From assembly GCA_947492175.1 (NCBI GenBank), contig CANLMQ010000054.1, forward strand, positions 1 to 26,667: a DNA stretch of 26,667 bases. Direction: 5' to 3'. Numbering within the stretch: position 1 is the first letter of the stretch; each line of letters opens with the position of its first letter. Positions 14,323 to 21,736 of the stretch are shown piece after piece. The position numbers and the translations under genes were made by a program. Under the pieces are notes generated by a model. That model saw only the letters and a program-made list of their open reading frames with translations. It was not told where the DNA came from and ran no database searches. The stretch is from an uncultured Draconibacterium sp. Its GTDB lineage: Bacteria > Bacteroidota > Bacteroidia > Bacteroidales > Prolixibacteraceae.

Positions 14323-14673
14323 TTAAACTCTAAACTTTTCATCTATTATATTTGATACCTGTTGCATATTCTGAATACTGCTTGTGGCATCGGCTACCTG
14401 CCCGTTTTTATAATACATTGTAAAAGGCAGGCCCATAAAACCACGGCACTCGGGTGCATTACGAATTACTGCAGCCTCGGGATTATCGAAAGCCATAACC
14501 GCAAATTTTACATCGGAGCGTTCTTCTTCCAACTCTTCCATAACATCATAAACCGGCAAACACATAGGGCCCATCCGACCACAACACACCATAACATTTT
14601 CATTTTCTGCTACTAATTTTTCCAATTCTGCTGCGGTTTCAATTTCCTGAAGACCTGTTTGTAATAGTTTCAT
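14323..14673 (-). CDS. Thioredoxin-fold protein with altered active site
   Basis: 116 residues, thioredoxin size, no signal peptide. The fold is supported by the later segment GLPFTMYYKNGQ, where the proline after Leu matches the cis-proline of the thioredoxin IPTLLLFKNG motif, and by the strand-helix order before it. At the active site position the sequence is MVCCGRMGPMCLPVYDVM. Aligned on the Gly-Pro, the canonical WCGPCK would give Arg-Met-Gly-Pro-Met-Cys, so both canonical cysteines are Met. Cys31 and Cys38 make an unusual C-X6-C pair, with Cys30 adjacent. It lies 11 nt after the NifX-like gene and before the reductase gene. Likely a redox or metal-binding partner of these; partner specificity is unknown. 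Confidence 0.7.
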   Translation of the reverse strand: MKLLQTGLQEIETAAELEKLVAENENVMVCCGRMGPMCLPVYDVMEELEEERSDVKFAVMAFDNPEAAVIRNAPECRGFMGLPFTMYYKNGQVADATSSIQNMQQVSNIIDEKFRV

Positions 14674-14684
14674 ACTGTTAAAAT

Positions 14685-15029
14685 TTAATTTGTTATTTCT
14701 TTAATAATATTTTTATCCGATTCCAGTTCTCCGTTTATATAAGCGTCAATTAATTTATCGCTTGTATTTTGTGGCACACCAACAAAAAGGTTTACTTTTT
14801 TTGAGGCAAAAAGAGAAATAATGTTTTTATTCACTTTGTACACAATTACATCGGTAATGTGTTTTTGCTCCAACCACGCCGGTAATTCAGATATGTCGGA
14901 AACATCAGGCATTTCCATTGCCCGGTGATGAACTTTCCCGTTTTCAATCTCAAATATTTCGTAGTAAGAACAACCGCCAAAATATTCACTCAATTTATTT
15001 TCTGATATTGGAATCGCTATCCGTTTCAT
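14685..15029 (-). CDS. NifX/NifB-C-like protein (dinitrogenase FeMo-cofactor biosynthesis domain)
   Basis: 114 residues, close to a single Nitro_FeMo-Co domain (PF02579-type). Visible features are the start MKRIAIPISENKLSEYFGGC, the phenylalanine-glycine turn followed by YYEIFEIENGK, and the conserved alternating pattern ITDVIVYKVNKNIISLFASKKVNLFVG. Domain members bind iron-sulfur or iron-molybdenum clusters in nitrogenase maturation, but many genomes carry copies unrelated to nitrogen fixation, and no nif genes are seen here. It is the first gene of the minus-strand cluster, 59 nt after the predicted start of transcription's -7 box region. A role in carrying or sensing a metal-sulfur cofactor is inference. 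Confidence 0.8.
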   Translation of the reverse strand: MKRIAIPISENKLSEYFGGCSYYEIFEIENGKVHHRAMEMPDVSDISELPAWLEQKHITDVIVYKVNKNIISLFASKKVNLFVGVPQNTSDKLIDAYINGELESDKNIIKEITN

Positions 15030-15048
15030 TTTTTAAAAACTTATGATA

Positions 15049-15056
15049 CAAAGATA
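15049..15056 (-). promoter_or_regulatory. -7 box of the minus-strand redox cluster
   Basis: Minus strand reads TATCTTTG, an exact TAnnTTTG match, 20-27 nt upstream of the ATG at 15029. The -33 position falls near 15080, where the sequence is not TTTG but lies under an inverted repeat (TGCCA-GAAAA-TGGCA, 15075-15089), as expected for an activator-dependent promoter. Confidence 0.6.
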
Positions 15057-15071
15057 GTTTCAGCAAAATCC

Positions 15072-15089
15072 TTCTGCCAGAAAATGGCA
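15072..15089. promoter_or_regulatory. Inverted repeat at about -40 of the redox cluster promoter
   Basis: TGCCA (15075-15079) and TGGCA (15085-15089) flank GAAAA. The left half extends to TTCTGCCA (15072-15079). Its centre, 15082, is about 40 bp upstream of the predicted start of transcription on the minus strand, the class II position of Crp-family activators. A related half-site occurs at 15142-15149. Confidence 0.45.
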
Positions 15090-15131
15090 TTGAAGTCTGG
15101 CATACAACAAACTGAACTATTACAGCTTTTT

Positions 15132-15149
15132 TTCTGTCATTTGGCAGAA
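15132..15149. promoter_or_regulatory. 18-bp palindrome TTCTGTCA-TT-TGGCAGAA
   Basis: Arms match at seven of eight positions around a TT centre. It shares the TTCTGnCA half-site with the sequence at 15072-15079. It lies in the middle of the divergent region and could bind the adjacent Crp-family regulator. Confidence 0.45.
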
Positions 15150-15159
15150 GTTGTTTTTC

Positions 15160-15177
15160 ATCCCAATGATTTGGGAT
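15160..15177. promoter_or_regulatory. 18-bp palindrome ATCCCAA-TGAT-TTGGGAT
   Basis: Perfect 7-bp arms with a 4-nt centre. The centre lies about 60 bp upstream of the predicted start of the Crp-family gene (near 15229), the class I activator distance. The 7-4-7 layout has a FNR/CRP-like size, though the sequence is not the FNR consensus. Confidence 0.45.
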
Positions 15178-15192
15178 TGATGCCGGCAATAC

Positions 15193-15222
15193 TTGAATAA
15201 TTATTTTAGTTGTTTAATTTTG
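15193..15222 (+). promoter_or_regulatory. Bacteroidota-type promoter of the Crp/Fnr-family gene
   Basis: TTG (15193-15195) and TAATTTTG (15215-15222, TAnnTTTG) are separated by 19 nt, the normal -33/-7 layout. Transcription should start near 15229, about 13 nt before the ATG at 15242. Confidence 0.6.
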
Positions 15223-15241
15223 AAAAGCTAAAAACACTTTC

Positions 15242-15901
15242 ATGAGTACACCTGAAGGACTAAACAACGATTGCAGACTGGAAGATTTCACCGAGTTGGC
15301 CCAGCATAAAACACGCGTGCAGTATTTAAAAGGCGAAAATATATTTAAACAGGGAGCTTTTGCACCTTATGTAATTTATGTGGTTGAAGGGCTGGTAAAA
15401 GTTTATTTACAAACCGGGTTCGACAAACAAATTAATATCAGTATTTCAAAACCCGGCGATTTTCTTGCTTTCTCTTCCATATTTGGCGAATCGGTACATA
15501 CATATTCCACCCAAGCTATAATTAATACCGAAATCTGCATGATTGAAAAGGAAAGCCTAAAAAAGATATTACTTGAAAATCCGGAATATGCATTAAAAAT
15601 AACTTCGAAAAACTACAGCTACGAAAAGCACCTGCTCGAGATTATTAAAAATGTATCGTACAAACAAATGCGGGGAAAACTGGCGTCATCTCTCCTTTAC
15701 CTTTCGGGAGAAGATTTTAAGGGAAAAAATATATTTCAGTTTCTAACACGACAGGATCTTGCCGATTTCGCATCAATTTCGACAGAAAGTGCCATTAAAT
15801 TTTTAAAGGAATTTGAAAAAGAAGGGCTGTTAAAACTAAAGGGCAAAGCCATTGAAATTACTGATGTTGTAAAACTGCAAAACATAAGTAAAAACGGCTA
15901 A
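15242..15901 (+). CDS. Crp/Fnr-family transcriptional regulator
   Basis: 219 residues. N-terminal cyclic-nucleotide-binding-type beta barrel (about 20-120; YLKGENIFKQGAFAPYVIYVVEGLVKVY and PGDFLAFSSIFGE), a long dimer helix, and a C-terminal winged helix (about 150-200; FLTRQDLADFASISTESAIKFLKEFEKEGLL). Only two cysteines (in NNDCRL and TEICMI) are present, so the four-cysteine Fe-S centre of FNR is absent, and cAMP-contact residues of Crp are not obvious; the ligand is unknown. Divergent from the redox cluster across 212 bp containing three inverted repeats, so it is the likely controller of that cluster and perhaps of itself. The arfB gene follows by 2 nt. Confidence 0.85.
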   Translation: MSTPEGLNNDCRLEDFTELAQHKTRVQYLKGENIFKQGAFAPYVIYVVEGLVKVYLQTGFDKQINISISKPGDFLAFSSIFGESVHTYSTQAIINTEICMIEKESLKKILLENPEYALKITSKNYSYEKHLLEIIKNVSYKQMRGKLASSLLYLSGEDFKGKNIFQFLTRQDLADFASISTESAIKFLKEFEKEGLLKLKGKAIEITDVVKLQNISKNG

Positions 15902-15903
15902 AC

Positions 15904-16320
15904 ATGAGACTTTCGGAAGAACGCTGGCACCAAATCGAAAACGAACTTAAATTCTCGGCAACACGAAGCAGCGGCCCGGGTGGCCAAAACGTTAACAAAG
16001 TAAATACGCGGGTTGAACTGCGCTTGTCACTCCTTCATTCATCTGTATTTTCAGAAGAGGAGAAACAAATACTTCAGCACAAATTAAAAAGCAAGATAAA
16101 CTCGGAAGGAGAATTACTTTTGGTTTCGAGCACAGAAAGAAGCCAGTGGCGAAACAAAGAAACAGTAACTGAAAAATTATTCATTCTGATTGAAAAAGCC
16201 CTTACGCCGACCAAGAAGCGAATTAAAACACAGCCCACAAAATCATCAAGGTTAAAACGGCTGGAAGGCAAGAAACTACTTTCGCATAAAAAGCAAATGA
16301 GAAAACCTCCTGAAATGTAA
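15904..16320 (+). CDS. arfB: Peptidyl-tRNA hydrolase ArfB (ribosome rescue)
   Basis: 138 residues, matching the ArfB/YaeJ/ICT1 family. The catalytic GGQ is in SSGPGGQNVNKVNTRVELR (Gly26-Gln28). The C-terminal third is the basic tail (PTKKRIKTQPTKSSRLKR and onward) that inserts into the empty mRNA channel of stalled ribosomes. It hydrolyses peptidyl-tRNA on ribosomes lacking a stop codon. It begins 2 nt after the regulator's stop, so it is translated from the same message; whether it is functionally linked to redox control is unknown. Confidence 0.93.
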   Translation: MRLSEERWHQIENELKFSATRSSGPGGQNVNKVNTRVELRLSLLHSSVFSEEEKQILQHKLKSKINSEGELLLVSSTERSQWRNKETVTEKLFILIEKALTPTKKRIKTQPTKSSRLKRLEGKKLLSHKKQMRKPPEM

Positions 16321-16386
16321 TTCTCATTTCAGCTTAATTATTTTTGTTTTCTTTGCATACGTAAAAATTCAAGGTAACTACTATTC

Positions 16387-16908
16387 ATGAGGATTTTTTT
16401 TGAGCGAACAGGTGAATTTATAATTCAGATTATTGATTGGTTTTATTTCCCGTTTTTGAGATTTATTCCTAAAGAAATTTTTCGATATGCAGCCAGTGGC
16501 GGGGCCAATACGTTGTTCGACATTCTGCTGTATTTTATATTCTACCGGTATATCCTGAACATGCAAATTATTGATCTCGGGTTTGTTGCGATAAGTGCAC
16601 ACATTGGAGCTTTTTTAATGGTTTTCCCGATTACTTTTTCCACCGGATTTCTTTTGGCCAAATATGTAACTTTTACTTCTTCTGAATTACAAGGCAAAAT
16701 TCAACTCTTTAGATATTTACTAACTGTTGCCGGTTCTATATTGCTTAATTATGTTTTCCTGAAAATTTTTGTGGAATATTGCGGATGGTTTGCCACCTTC
16801 TCGAAAATAGTAACAACTTTTATTGTGATTATTTACAGCTACTTAGCACAGCGATACTTTACCTTCAAAACCGGAAAGCGACTGATTCCGGCAAAAACAA
16901 AAGGCTAA
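16387..16908 (+). CDS. GtrA-family membrane protein
   Basis: 173 residues with four hydrophobic segments (about 46-66, 74-99, 111-130, 135-154) and the typical family start FRYAASGGANTLFDILLYFIFY. The end YLAQRYFTFKTGKR matches the usual RYFVF-type C-terminus. GtrA-like proteins are small four-helix membrane proteins linked to export of lipid-linked sugars such as bactoprenyl-glucose or teichoic and arabinogalactan glycans. The acceptor here is unknown. The ATG at 16387 follows arfB by 66 nt. Confidence 0.85.
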   Translation: MRIFFERTGEFIIQIIDWFYFPFLRFIPKEIFRYAASGGANTLFDILLYFIFYRYILNMQIIDLGFVAISAHIGAFLMVFPITFSTGFLLAKYVTFTSSELQGKIQLFRYLLTVAGSILLNYVFLKIFVEYCGWFATFSKIVTTFIVIIYSYLAQRYFTFKTGKRLIPAKTKG

Positions 16909-16963
16909 ATAGTAAAATTGATGTGTTTGTTGTTTCGGTTAAATAGCTATCTTTAATAGCCAA

Positions 16964-17782
16964 ATGGAACGTTACCGACAAAAATACTATCCAACCATTT
17001 TACAGGGCATTCATCTTGTAATCTTATATATATTTATACAAACTATAGTTGATTTTCCGCTGGCATTAATCGACTATTTTAAGGGCACCGAGTATTTGTA
17101 CAACCCAATAAAAAAAATAGCGTTAGGAGTTGGCTCTGTTCTTTTTATCCTGTTGTATGGAATTAGAAAATCAAAGGCGCCGGTACTCGAAATTTTCCCG
17201 GTTAAACTTTTTAATCCGCTGGTATTAATTCCGGTAACAACTTTCTTATGGGGCGCCCATAATTTTTTAGATGTTGCCAATGAATGGGTTGCAAAAATGA
17301 TTCCTGCCCCACCCTGGTTTTGGGAATTATTTAGCAAAATTTTCGAAGGCGATTATGGATTTACGGGTGCATTTATAAAAGTATCTGTAATTGCCCCTAT
17401 TGTGGAAGAGCTTATTTTCAGGGGACTGATTTTTAATGGTTTTCGAAAGAATTACAATGGATTTGTTGCTGTTATAATATCGGCACTGTTATTTGCATTG
17501 TTCCATTTAAATCCCTGGCAGTTTCCGGCAACCTTTGTTTTGGGTATTTTGCTGGGCTGGCTTATGTTGCGTACCAATAACATATTTGTGGCTATTTTAG
17601 GTCACTCGGTTAACAATACGCTGGTGCTGCTAACCGTAACCTACTGGCAACCAATTCACGAACACCCAATCTATCTGTTGGAACAAAATAATTTGTTGTT
17701 TTTAAGTGGTTTAATTATTCTGTTGTCCATAGTTTTGATTTATGTTACCAGTCTTCCCTGGTTTCGCAGAAATCGAAAATAA
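16964..17782 (+). CDS. CPBP-family intramembrane metalloprotease
   Basis: 272 residues with about six to eight membrane helices. The three diagnostic motifs are all present: EELIFRG (Glu148-Glu149-Arg153), FALFHLNPWQF (His181) and LGHSVNN (His214, Asn218). These form the Abi/Rce1-like zinc site, a CaaX-protease and bacteriocin-processing protein superfamily. Bacterial substrates are mostly unknown; some members confer bacteriocin self-immunity or process membrane proteins. No bacteriocin gene is visible nearby. Follows gtrA by 55 nt and precedes DUF456, probably cotranscribed. Confidence 0.88.
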   Translation: MERYRQKYYPTILQGIHLVILYIFIQTIVDFPLALIDYFKGTEYLYNPIKKIALGVGSVLFILLYGIRKSKAPVLEIFPVKLFNPLVLIPVTTFLWGAHNFLDVANEWVAKMIPAPPWFWELFSKIFEGDYGFTGAFIKVSVIAPIVEELIFRGLIFNGFRKNYNGFVAVIISALLFALFHLNPWQFPATFVLGILLGWLMLRTNNIFVAILGHSVNNTLVLLTVTYWQPIHEHPIYLLEQNNLLFLSGLIILLSIVLIYVTSLPWFRRNRK

Positions 17783-17857
17783 ACGGTTATTTACCGAAAA
17801 AATAATCAGAACAATTTCCAATACATTATTTTTATCGCCGAATTTAAATCAAACAAA

Positions 17858-18337
17858 ATGGATTATATATTAATAGGCATCGGTGTATTATTTATTATCA
17901 GCGGAATTCTGGGGTGCGTATTACCTATTATTCCCGGGCCACCACTAAGTTATATCGGGTTAATTTTGCTGCATATTACCGAACGATTTCAGTTCTCAAT
18001 AAAATTCCTGATTATCTGGGCAGTTATTACAGCAGCGGTTTACACCTTCGATTATATAGTACCAATTTGGGGAACAAAAAAATTTGGAGGAAGTAAACGC
18101 GGTGTCTGGGGAAGTATAATCGGACTGGTAATCGGACTTTTTTTATTTCCTCCGTTCGGAATAATAATTGGTCCTTTTGCCGGCGCAGTAATTGGTGAAT
18201 TAACTGCCGGAAAAGACCACGGAACTGCCTTAAAATCAGGTTTTGGATCGTTTATTGGCTTTATGGCCGGCACACTTTTAAAACTTATTACTTCAGGGAT
18301 AATGACCTGGTATTTTTTCAAAGAATTAATTGTGTAA
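17858..18337 (+). CDS. DUF456-family membrane protein
   Basis: 159 residues, nearly all hydrophobic, with Gly- and Pro-rich turns: GILGCVLPIIPGPPLSYIGL near the N-terminus, then the WGTKKFGGSKRGVWGSIIGL block and FGIIIGPFAGAVIGEL, the repeated glycine pattern of the DUF456 family. Family function is unknown; it is an inner-membrane protein. It lies 75 nt after the CPBP protease gene and 65 nt before the penicillin-binding protein gene, so it could be part of the same transcript. Confidence 0.85.
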   Translation: MDYILIGIGVLFIISGILGCVLPIIPGPPLSYIGLILLHITERFQFSIKFLIIWAVITAAVYTFDYIVPIWGTKKFGGSKRGVWGSIIGLVIGLFLFPPFGIIIGPFAGAVIGELTAGKDHGTALKSGFGSFIGFMAGTLLKLITSGIMTWYFFKELIV

Positions 18338-18402
18338 TGAAATATTTTATATTCATTTAAGTTAATACAGTGTAGAACTCAATTAAATGATATTTTTGTC
18401 AG

Positions 18403-20781
18403 GTGGCAAAGAAAAATTCAAATACAACTTCTGCAACCCGTAAGCCGGGTTCAAAGAAAAAGGGCAAATCAAAAAAAGTACAGCATAAACGTCCGGTTTT
18501 ACGCTTTATCGGACAGGCGTCAATCGTTTTATTCCTTCTGGGATGTTTGTTTTTTATTTTGGTGTTTCTGGGTGTGCTGGGCCCGGTTCCTTCAAAAACC
18601 CAGTTGAAACAAATCAATAATCCTCTGGCTTCCGAAGTCTATTCGGCAGATGGGAAAGTACTGGGAAGATACTATGTGGAAAACCGTAGTTATGCCACAT
18701 TCGATGAAATTTCGCCGAATGTTATTCATGCACTTATAGCCACAGAAGATGAACGTTTTTACGAACACCGGGGAATTGATGAAATAGCACTTGCCCGTGT
18801 TTTTGTAAAGTCGATTTTAATGCGAAACAGCAATTCGGGCGGTGGTAGTACCATTAGTCAGCAAATTGCAAAAAATCTCTTTCCCCGCGGAAATTACGGG
18901 CCGCTTTCCATGCCGGTTAATAAACTTCGCGAATCGATTATTGCCTACCGGCTTGAACGAATATACAGCAAAGATGAAATACTGGCCTTGTATTTAAATA
19001 CAGTTTCGTTTGCCGAAAACATTTTTGGGATTGAAGTGGCTTCTGAACGTTTTTTCTCCAAACATCCCTCAAAACTTGATGTTCATGAGGCAGCGGTGTT
19101 GGTTGGAATGCTAAAGGCCAACAATTACTACAATCCGCGTACCCACCCTGAACGAGCTTTGGGCCGCAGAAATGTGGTAATCGACCAAATGGTAAAATCA
19201 GAGTATTTAACTGAAGAAAAAGCTTCTGCTTACAAAGAAAAGTCACTGGGAGTAAAATACCGCCTTATTTCATACAATCAGGGACCGGCACCCTATTTCC
19301 TTGGAAAATTAAAACCCGAATTACTGGCTTGGTGTAACGACAATGTTAACGAAGATGGCGAGCCTTACAATTTATATACCGACGGATTAAAGATTACCAC
19401 AACCATCGACTACAACCTTCAGTATTACGCGCAACAGTCAGTTAAAGAGTACATGAAAAACCTGCAAAAGGTTTTTGATAATCACTGGAAATCGAGGGAT
19501 TTATTTAAGGATAATCCTGCGATACTAAAAAGTGCAATACAAAATAAAAACACAAGTGGAGCCAGTTACAGCGAGGAACTAAAAAAATACCAGGAAAAAA
19601 CACGCACTACACTTTTCACTTGGGATGGGCTAAAAGATGTAAATATTACAAGGCTCGACTCCTTAAAACATTATTTAAAAATGTTAAATGCCGGTTTTAT
19701 CGCCATCGATCCGCATCAGTCGGCATTAAAAGCCTGGGTGGGTGGTATCGATTACCGCTTTTTTCAATACGACCATGTAACGGCTCCTCGACAAACAGGA
19801 TCGACTTTTAAACCATTTGTTTACCTGGCGGCTTTAGAGGAAAATATTGATGCCGACACCTATTTCGTAAATCAGTTTAAAGTTTACAAAGAATACAACG
19901 ATTGGGCTCCCCGTAATTCGCACGATGCTTATGGTGGATATTACACCATGAAGGAAGCGCTGGCAAAATCGTTAAATACTGTATCGGTAGAGGTTTTACT
20001 GGAAGCAGGGATTGATGAAACCATTGATATTGCAGAAAAACTTGGAATATCGGCTGAGTTGCCCGACTATCCTTCGCTTGCGTTGGGTGTTGCAACCATT
20101 TCTTTAAAGGAAATTGTAGAGGCTTATGCAGGGATCGTAAACGACGGAAAACCCGTTAAATGCAATTACCTGGTTGAAATAGCCGATAAAAATGGGAATG
20201 TACTTGAAACATTTCAACACAATTTAGAAGACGAACCGGTAGTTTCGCCTGAAAATTGCAGAGCAGTAATTAATATGATGCAGGCTGTTGTTGACGGAGG
20301 AACGGGACGAGGTATTCGTACTATTTACAAAATTCCCGGCGATTTTGCAGGAAAAACCGGAACTACTCAAAACAATTCAGATGGATGGTTTATAGGAATC
20401 ACTCCCAATCTGGTTACAGGTTGTTGGGTAGGCGCCAACGATCCACGCGTGCATTTCCGCACCACAACATACGGACAGGGAGCTTATATGGCGCTACCAA
20501 TTATTGGAAAGTTTTTTCATAAAACCTATAGCGACCGGAATTATGCACACTTAAAAAACAGTTCGTTTACCCTGCCGGGAGAAGAAATGTTAGCTATGTT
20601 AAGCGAGCCTGGCTACAAAGAAGTACTTGATATTGAAAAACATGAATTCAATTTAGCCAGTATTTTCGGAAAAAAAGACAAGGAAGAAGAACTTAAAAAA
20701 GGTCAGCAGACCAGAAGTTCAAAAGCCAAAGAAAAAGGGCAGATCTGGAAAAAAATTAAAAACATTTTCAAGAAAAAATAA
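18403..20781 (+). CDS. Class A penicillin-binding protein (PBP1a type)
   Basis: 792 residues. A basic N-terminal tail (rich in Lys, Ser, Thr) and a single signal anchor (about 33-58) lead to the glycosyltransferase domain GT51, with catalytic Glu115 in ATEDERFYEHRGID and GGSTISQQIAKNLF. The transpeptidase domain has its nucleophile Ser467 in GSTFKP, SLN at 523-525 and KTGTT at 651-655. It polymerises and cross-links peptidoglycan on the outer face of the inner membrane. A basic C-terminal tail follows (about 760-792). The start is GTG at 18403; no upstream ATG fits. A TATTTTTG box at 18391-18398 lies so close to it that any transcript from there would be nearly leaderless; possibly a coincidence. 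Confidence 0.93.
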   Translation: MAKKNSNTTSATRKPGSKKKGKSKKVQHKRPVLRFIGQASIVLFLLGCLFFILVFLGVLGPVPSKTQLKQINNPLASEVYSADGKVLGRYYVENRSYATFDEISPNVIHALIATEDERFYEHRGIDEIALARVFVKSILMRNSNSGGGSTISQQIAKNLFPRGNYGPLSMPVNKLRESIIAYRLERIYSKDEILALYLNTVSFAENIFGIEVASERFFSKHPSKLDVHEAAVLVGMLKANNYYNPRTHPERALGRRNVVIDQMVKSEYLTEEKASAYKEKSLGVKYRLISYNQGPAPYFLGKLKPELLAWCNDNVNEDGEPYNLYTDGLKITTTIDYNLQYYAQQSVKEYMKNLQKVFDNHWKSRDLFKDNPAILKSAIQNKNTSGASYSEELKKYQEKTRTTLFTWDGLKDVNITRLDSLKHYLKMLNAGFIAIDPHQSALKAWVGGIDYRFFQYDHVTAPRQTGSTFKPFVYLAALEENIDADTYFVNQFKVYKEYNDWAPRNSHDAYGGYYTMKEALAKSLNTVSVEVLLEAGIDETIDIAEKLGISAELPDYPSLALGVATISLKEIVEAYAGIVNDGKPVKCNYLVEIADKNGNVLETFQHNLEDEPVVSPENCRAVINMMQAVVDGGTGRGIRTIYKIPGDFAGKTGTTQNNSDGWFIGITPNLVTGCWVGANDPRVHFRTTTYGQGAYMALPIIGKFFHKTYSDRNYAHLKNSSFTLPGEEMLAMLSEPGYKEVLDIEKHEFNLASIFGKKDKEEELKKGQQTRSSKAKEKGQIWKKIKNIFKKK

Positions 20782-20795
20782 TTTGCTTAGCCGGC

Positions 20796-21290
20796 TTAAG
20801 AAAAACGATTATCGGAACGTGTTTTTTCTGCTATATTTTTATCCTTGTTTTCTAACCAGCCACTTACGGCATCAGGAAAATTATCTACGTTTCTAAAGTA
20901 TGGTTTTATGTCGATCAGAGGCGATCCGTCAAGCATATCGGCTCCTTCAAAATAAATTTTGTTGTCTTCTACTTTCAGAATCTTTACCGTAGATAAACCA
21001 ATTGGCGAAGGTCGTTTGGGAGATCGGGTAGCAAAAACACCATGTAGTTTATCGTCCATAAATGGTTTTAAAATTAAGTCGTAACCACTTATTTTGTGTA
21101 GATGAAACAAAAGGATCATATGCGAGAAGCCTTCAAGACTTTTTAATCCTTCTGCAAGTTCGGGTACCAATTCTGCAATCCCGGTATAATTTTTACCTCC
21201 AACAGCCTGCACAGGGATATTCTCAATAGATTTGTGTGGTGTTGAAATTTTACCGATTATTTTTAATTCTACACTTTGTAATCTTTTCAT
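20796..21290 (-). CDS. trmO: tRNA (N6-threonylcarbamoyladenosine37-N6)-methyltransferase TrmO-like (TsaA domain)
   Basis: 164 residues. The TsaA/YaeB fold is recognised from GLKSLEGFSHMILLFHLHK, HGVFATRSPKRPSPIGLS (residues about 88-105, the cofactor-binding signature), and DMLDGSPLIDIKPYF. The E. coli enzyme adds the N6 methyl of m6t6A37 in tRNAs decoding ANN codons, using SAM; it is longer (about 235 residues), whereas this is the short form carrying only the core domain. Convergent with the PBP gene with 14 nt between stops and no evident terminator. Substrate for the short form is inferred. Confidence 0.85.
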   Translation of the reverse strand: MKRLQSVELKIIGKISTPHKSIENIPVQAVGGKNYTGIAELVPELAEGLKSLEGFSHMILLFHLHKISGYDLILKPFMDDKLHGVFATRSPKRPSPIGLSTVKILKVEDNKIYFEGADMLDGSPLIDIKPYFRNVDNFPDAVSGWLENKDKNIAEKTRSDNRFS

Positions 21291-21412
21291 ATTGTTTTTG
21301 TTATGAACCTATGGGCAATTTACACAATAATTTCAGATTACTTGTTTCTAATAATATCTAAAAAAAATGGAACTGAATTTTTATTTTTTGATTAAATTAG
21401 CGCATCAATTTT

Positions 21413-21489
<77 letters not shown>

Positions 21490-21513
21490 GATAAAAACAT
21501 TACAAACAAAACA

Positions 21514-21544
21514 AAAGCCTGTAAGTTTTTTACTTGCAGGCTTT
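21514..21544 (+). terminator. Terminator after tRNA-Pro
   Basis: AAAGCCTG (21514-21521) pairs with CAGGCTTT (21537-21544); a G-U pair and AAGT/ACTT continue the stem to a 5-nt loop of Ts. It lies 27 nt after the tRNA. Its stem is nearly the same as that of the FadL-gene terminator. The downstream T-run is short. Confidence 0.75.
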
Positions 21545-21653
21545 CTTATGTTTTCCTGGATATAATCACTTTTAAATACCATAGAAAATGGAATTCAATT
21601 TATGATCTATAAGTGTAGAAATGATCATTAAAAGCTTTTAAGGGCATTCACGT

Positions 21654-21725
21654 TCAATAATTTGAAACATTGTTTATACCTATTAACAATATCAGAGCCA
21701 ATACAACAAAGATTAAGCTTTTCAT
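21654..21725 (-). CDS. 23-codon hydrophobic mini-ORF after the GH123-like gene
   Basis: On the minus strand an ATG at 21725-21723 starts 11 nt after the stop of the large glycosidase-like gene and encodes MKSLIFVVLALILLIGI plus six more residues to a TGA at 21656-21654. It looks like a signal peptide or tiny single-span membrane protein with a Lys at position 2. It could be a real small protein or the stub of a lost secreted gene. Evidence is only composition, spacing and strand. Confidence 0.35.
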   Translation of the reverse strand: MKSLIFVVLALILLIGINNVSNY

Positions 21726-21736
21726 TTCAACATTAG

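Noticed and set aside
18391..18405. Leaderless transcript for the penicillin-binding protein
   Set aside because: The TATTTTTG box matches the consensus but has no -33 element, and the gene is probably cotranscribed with the DUF456 gene.
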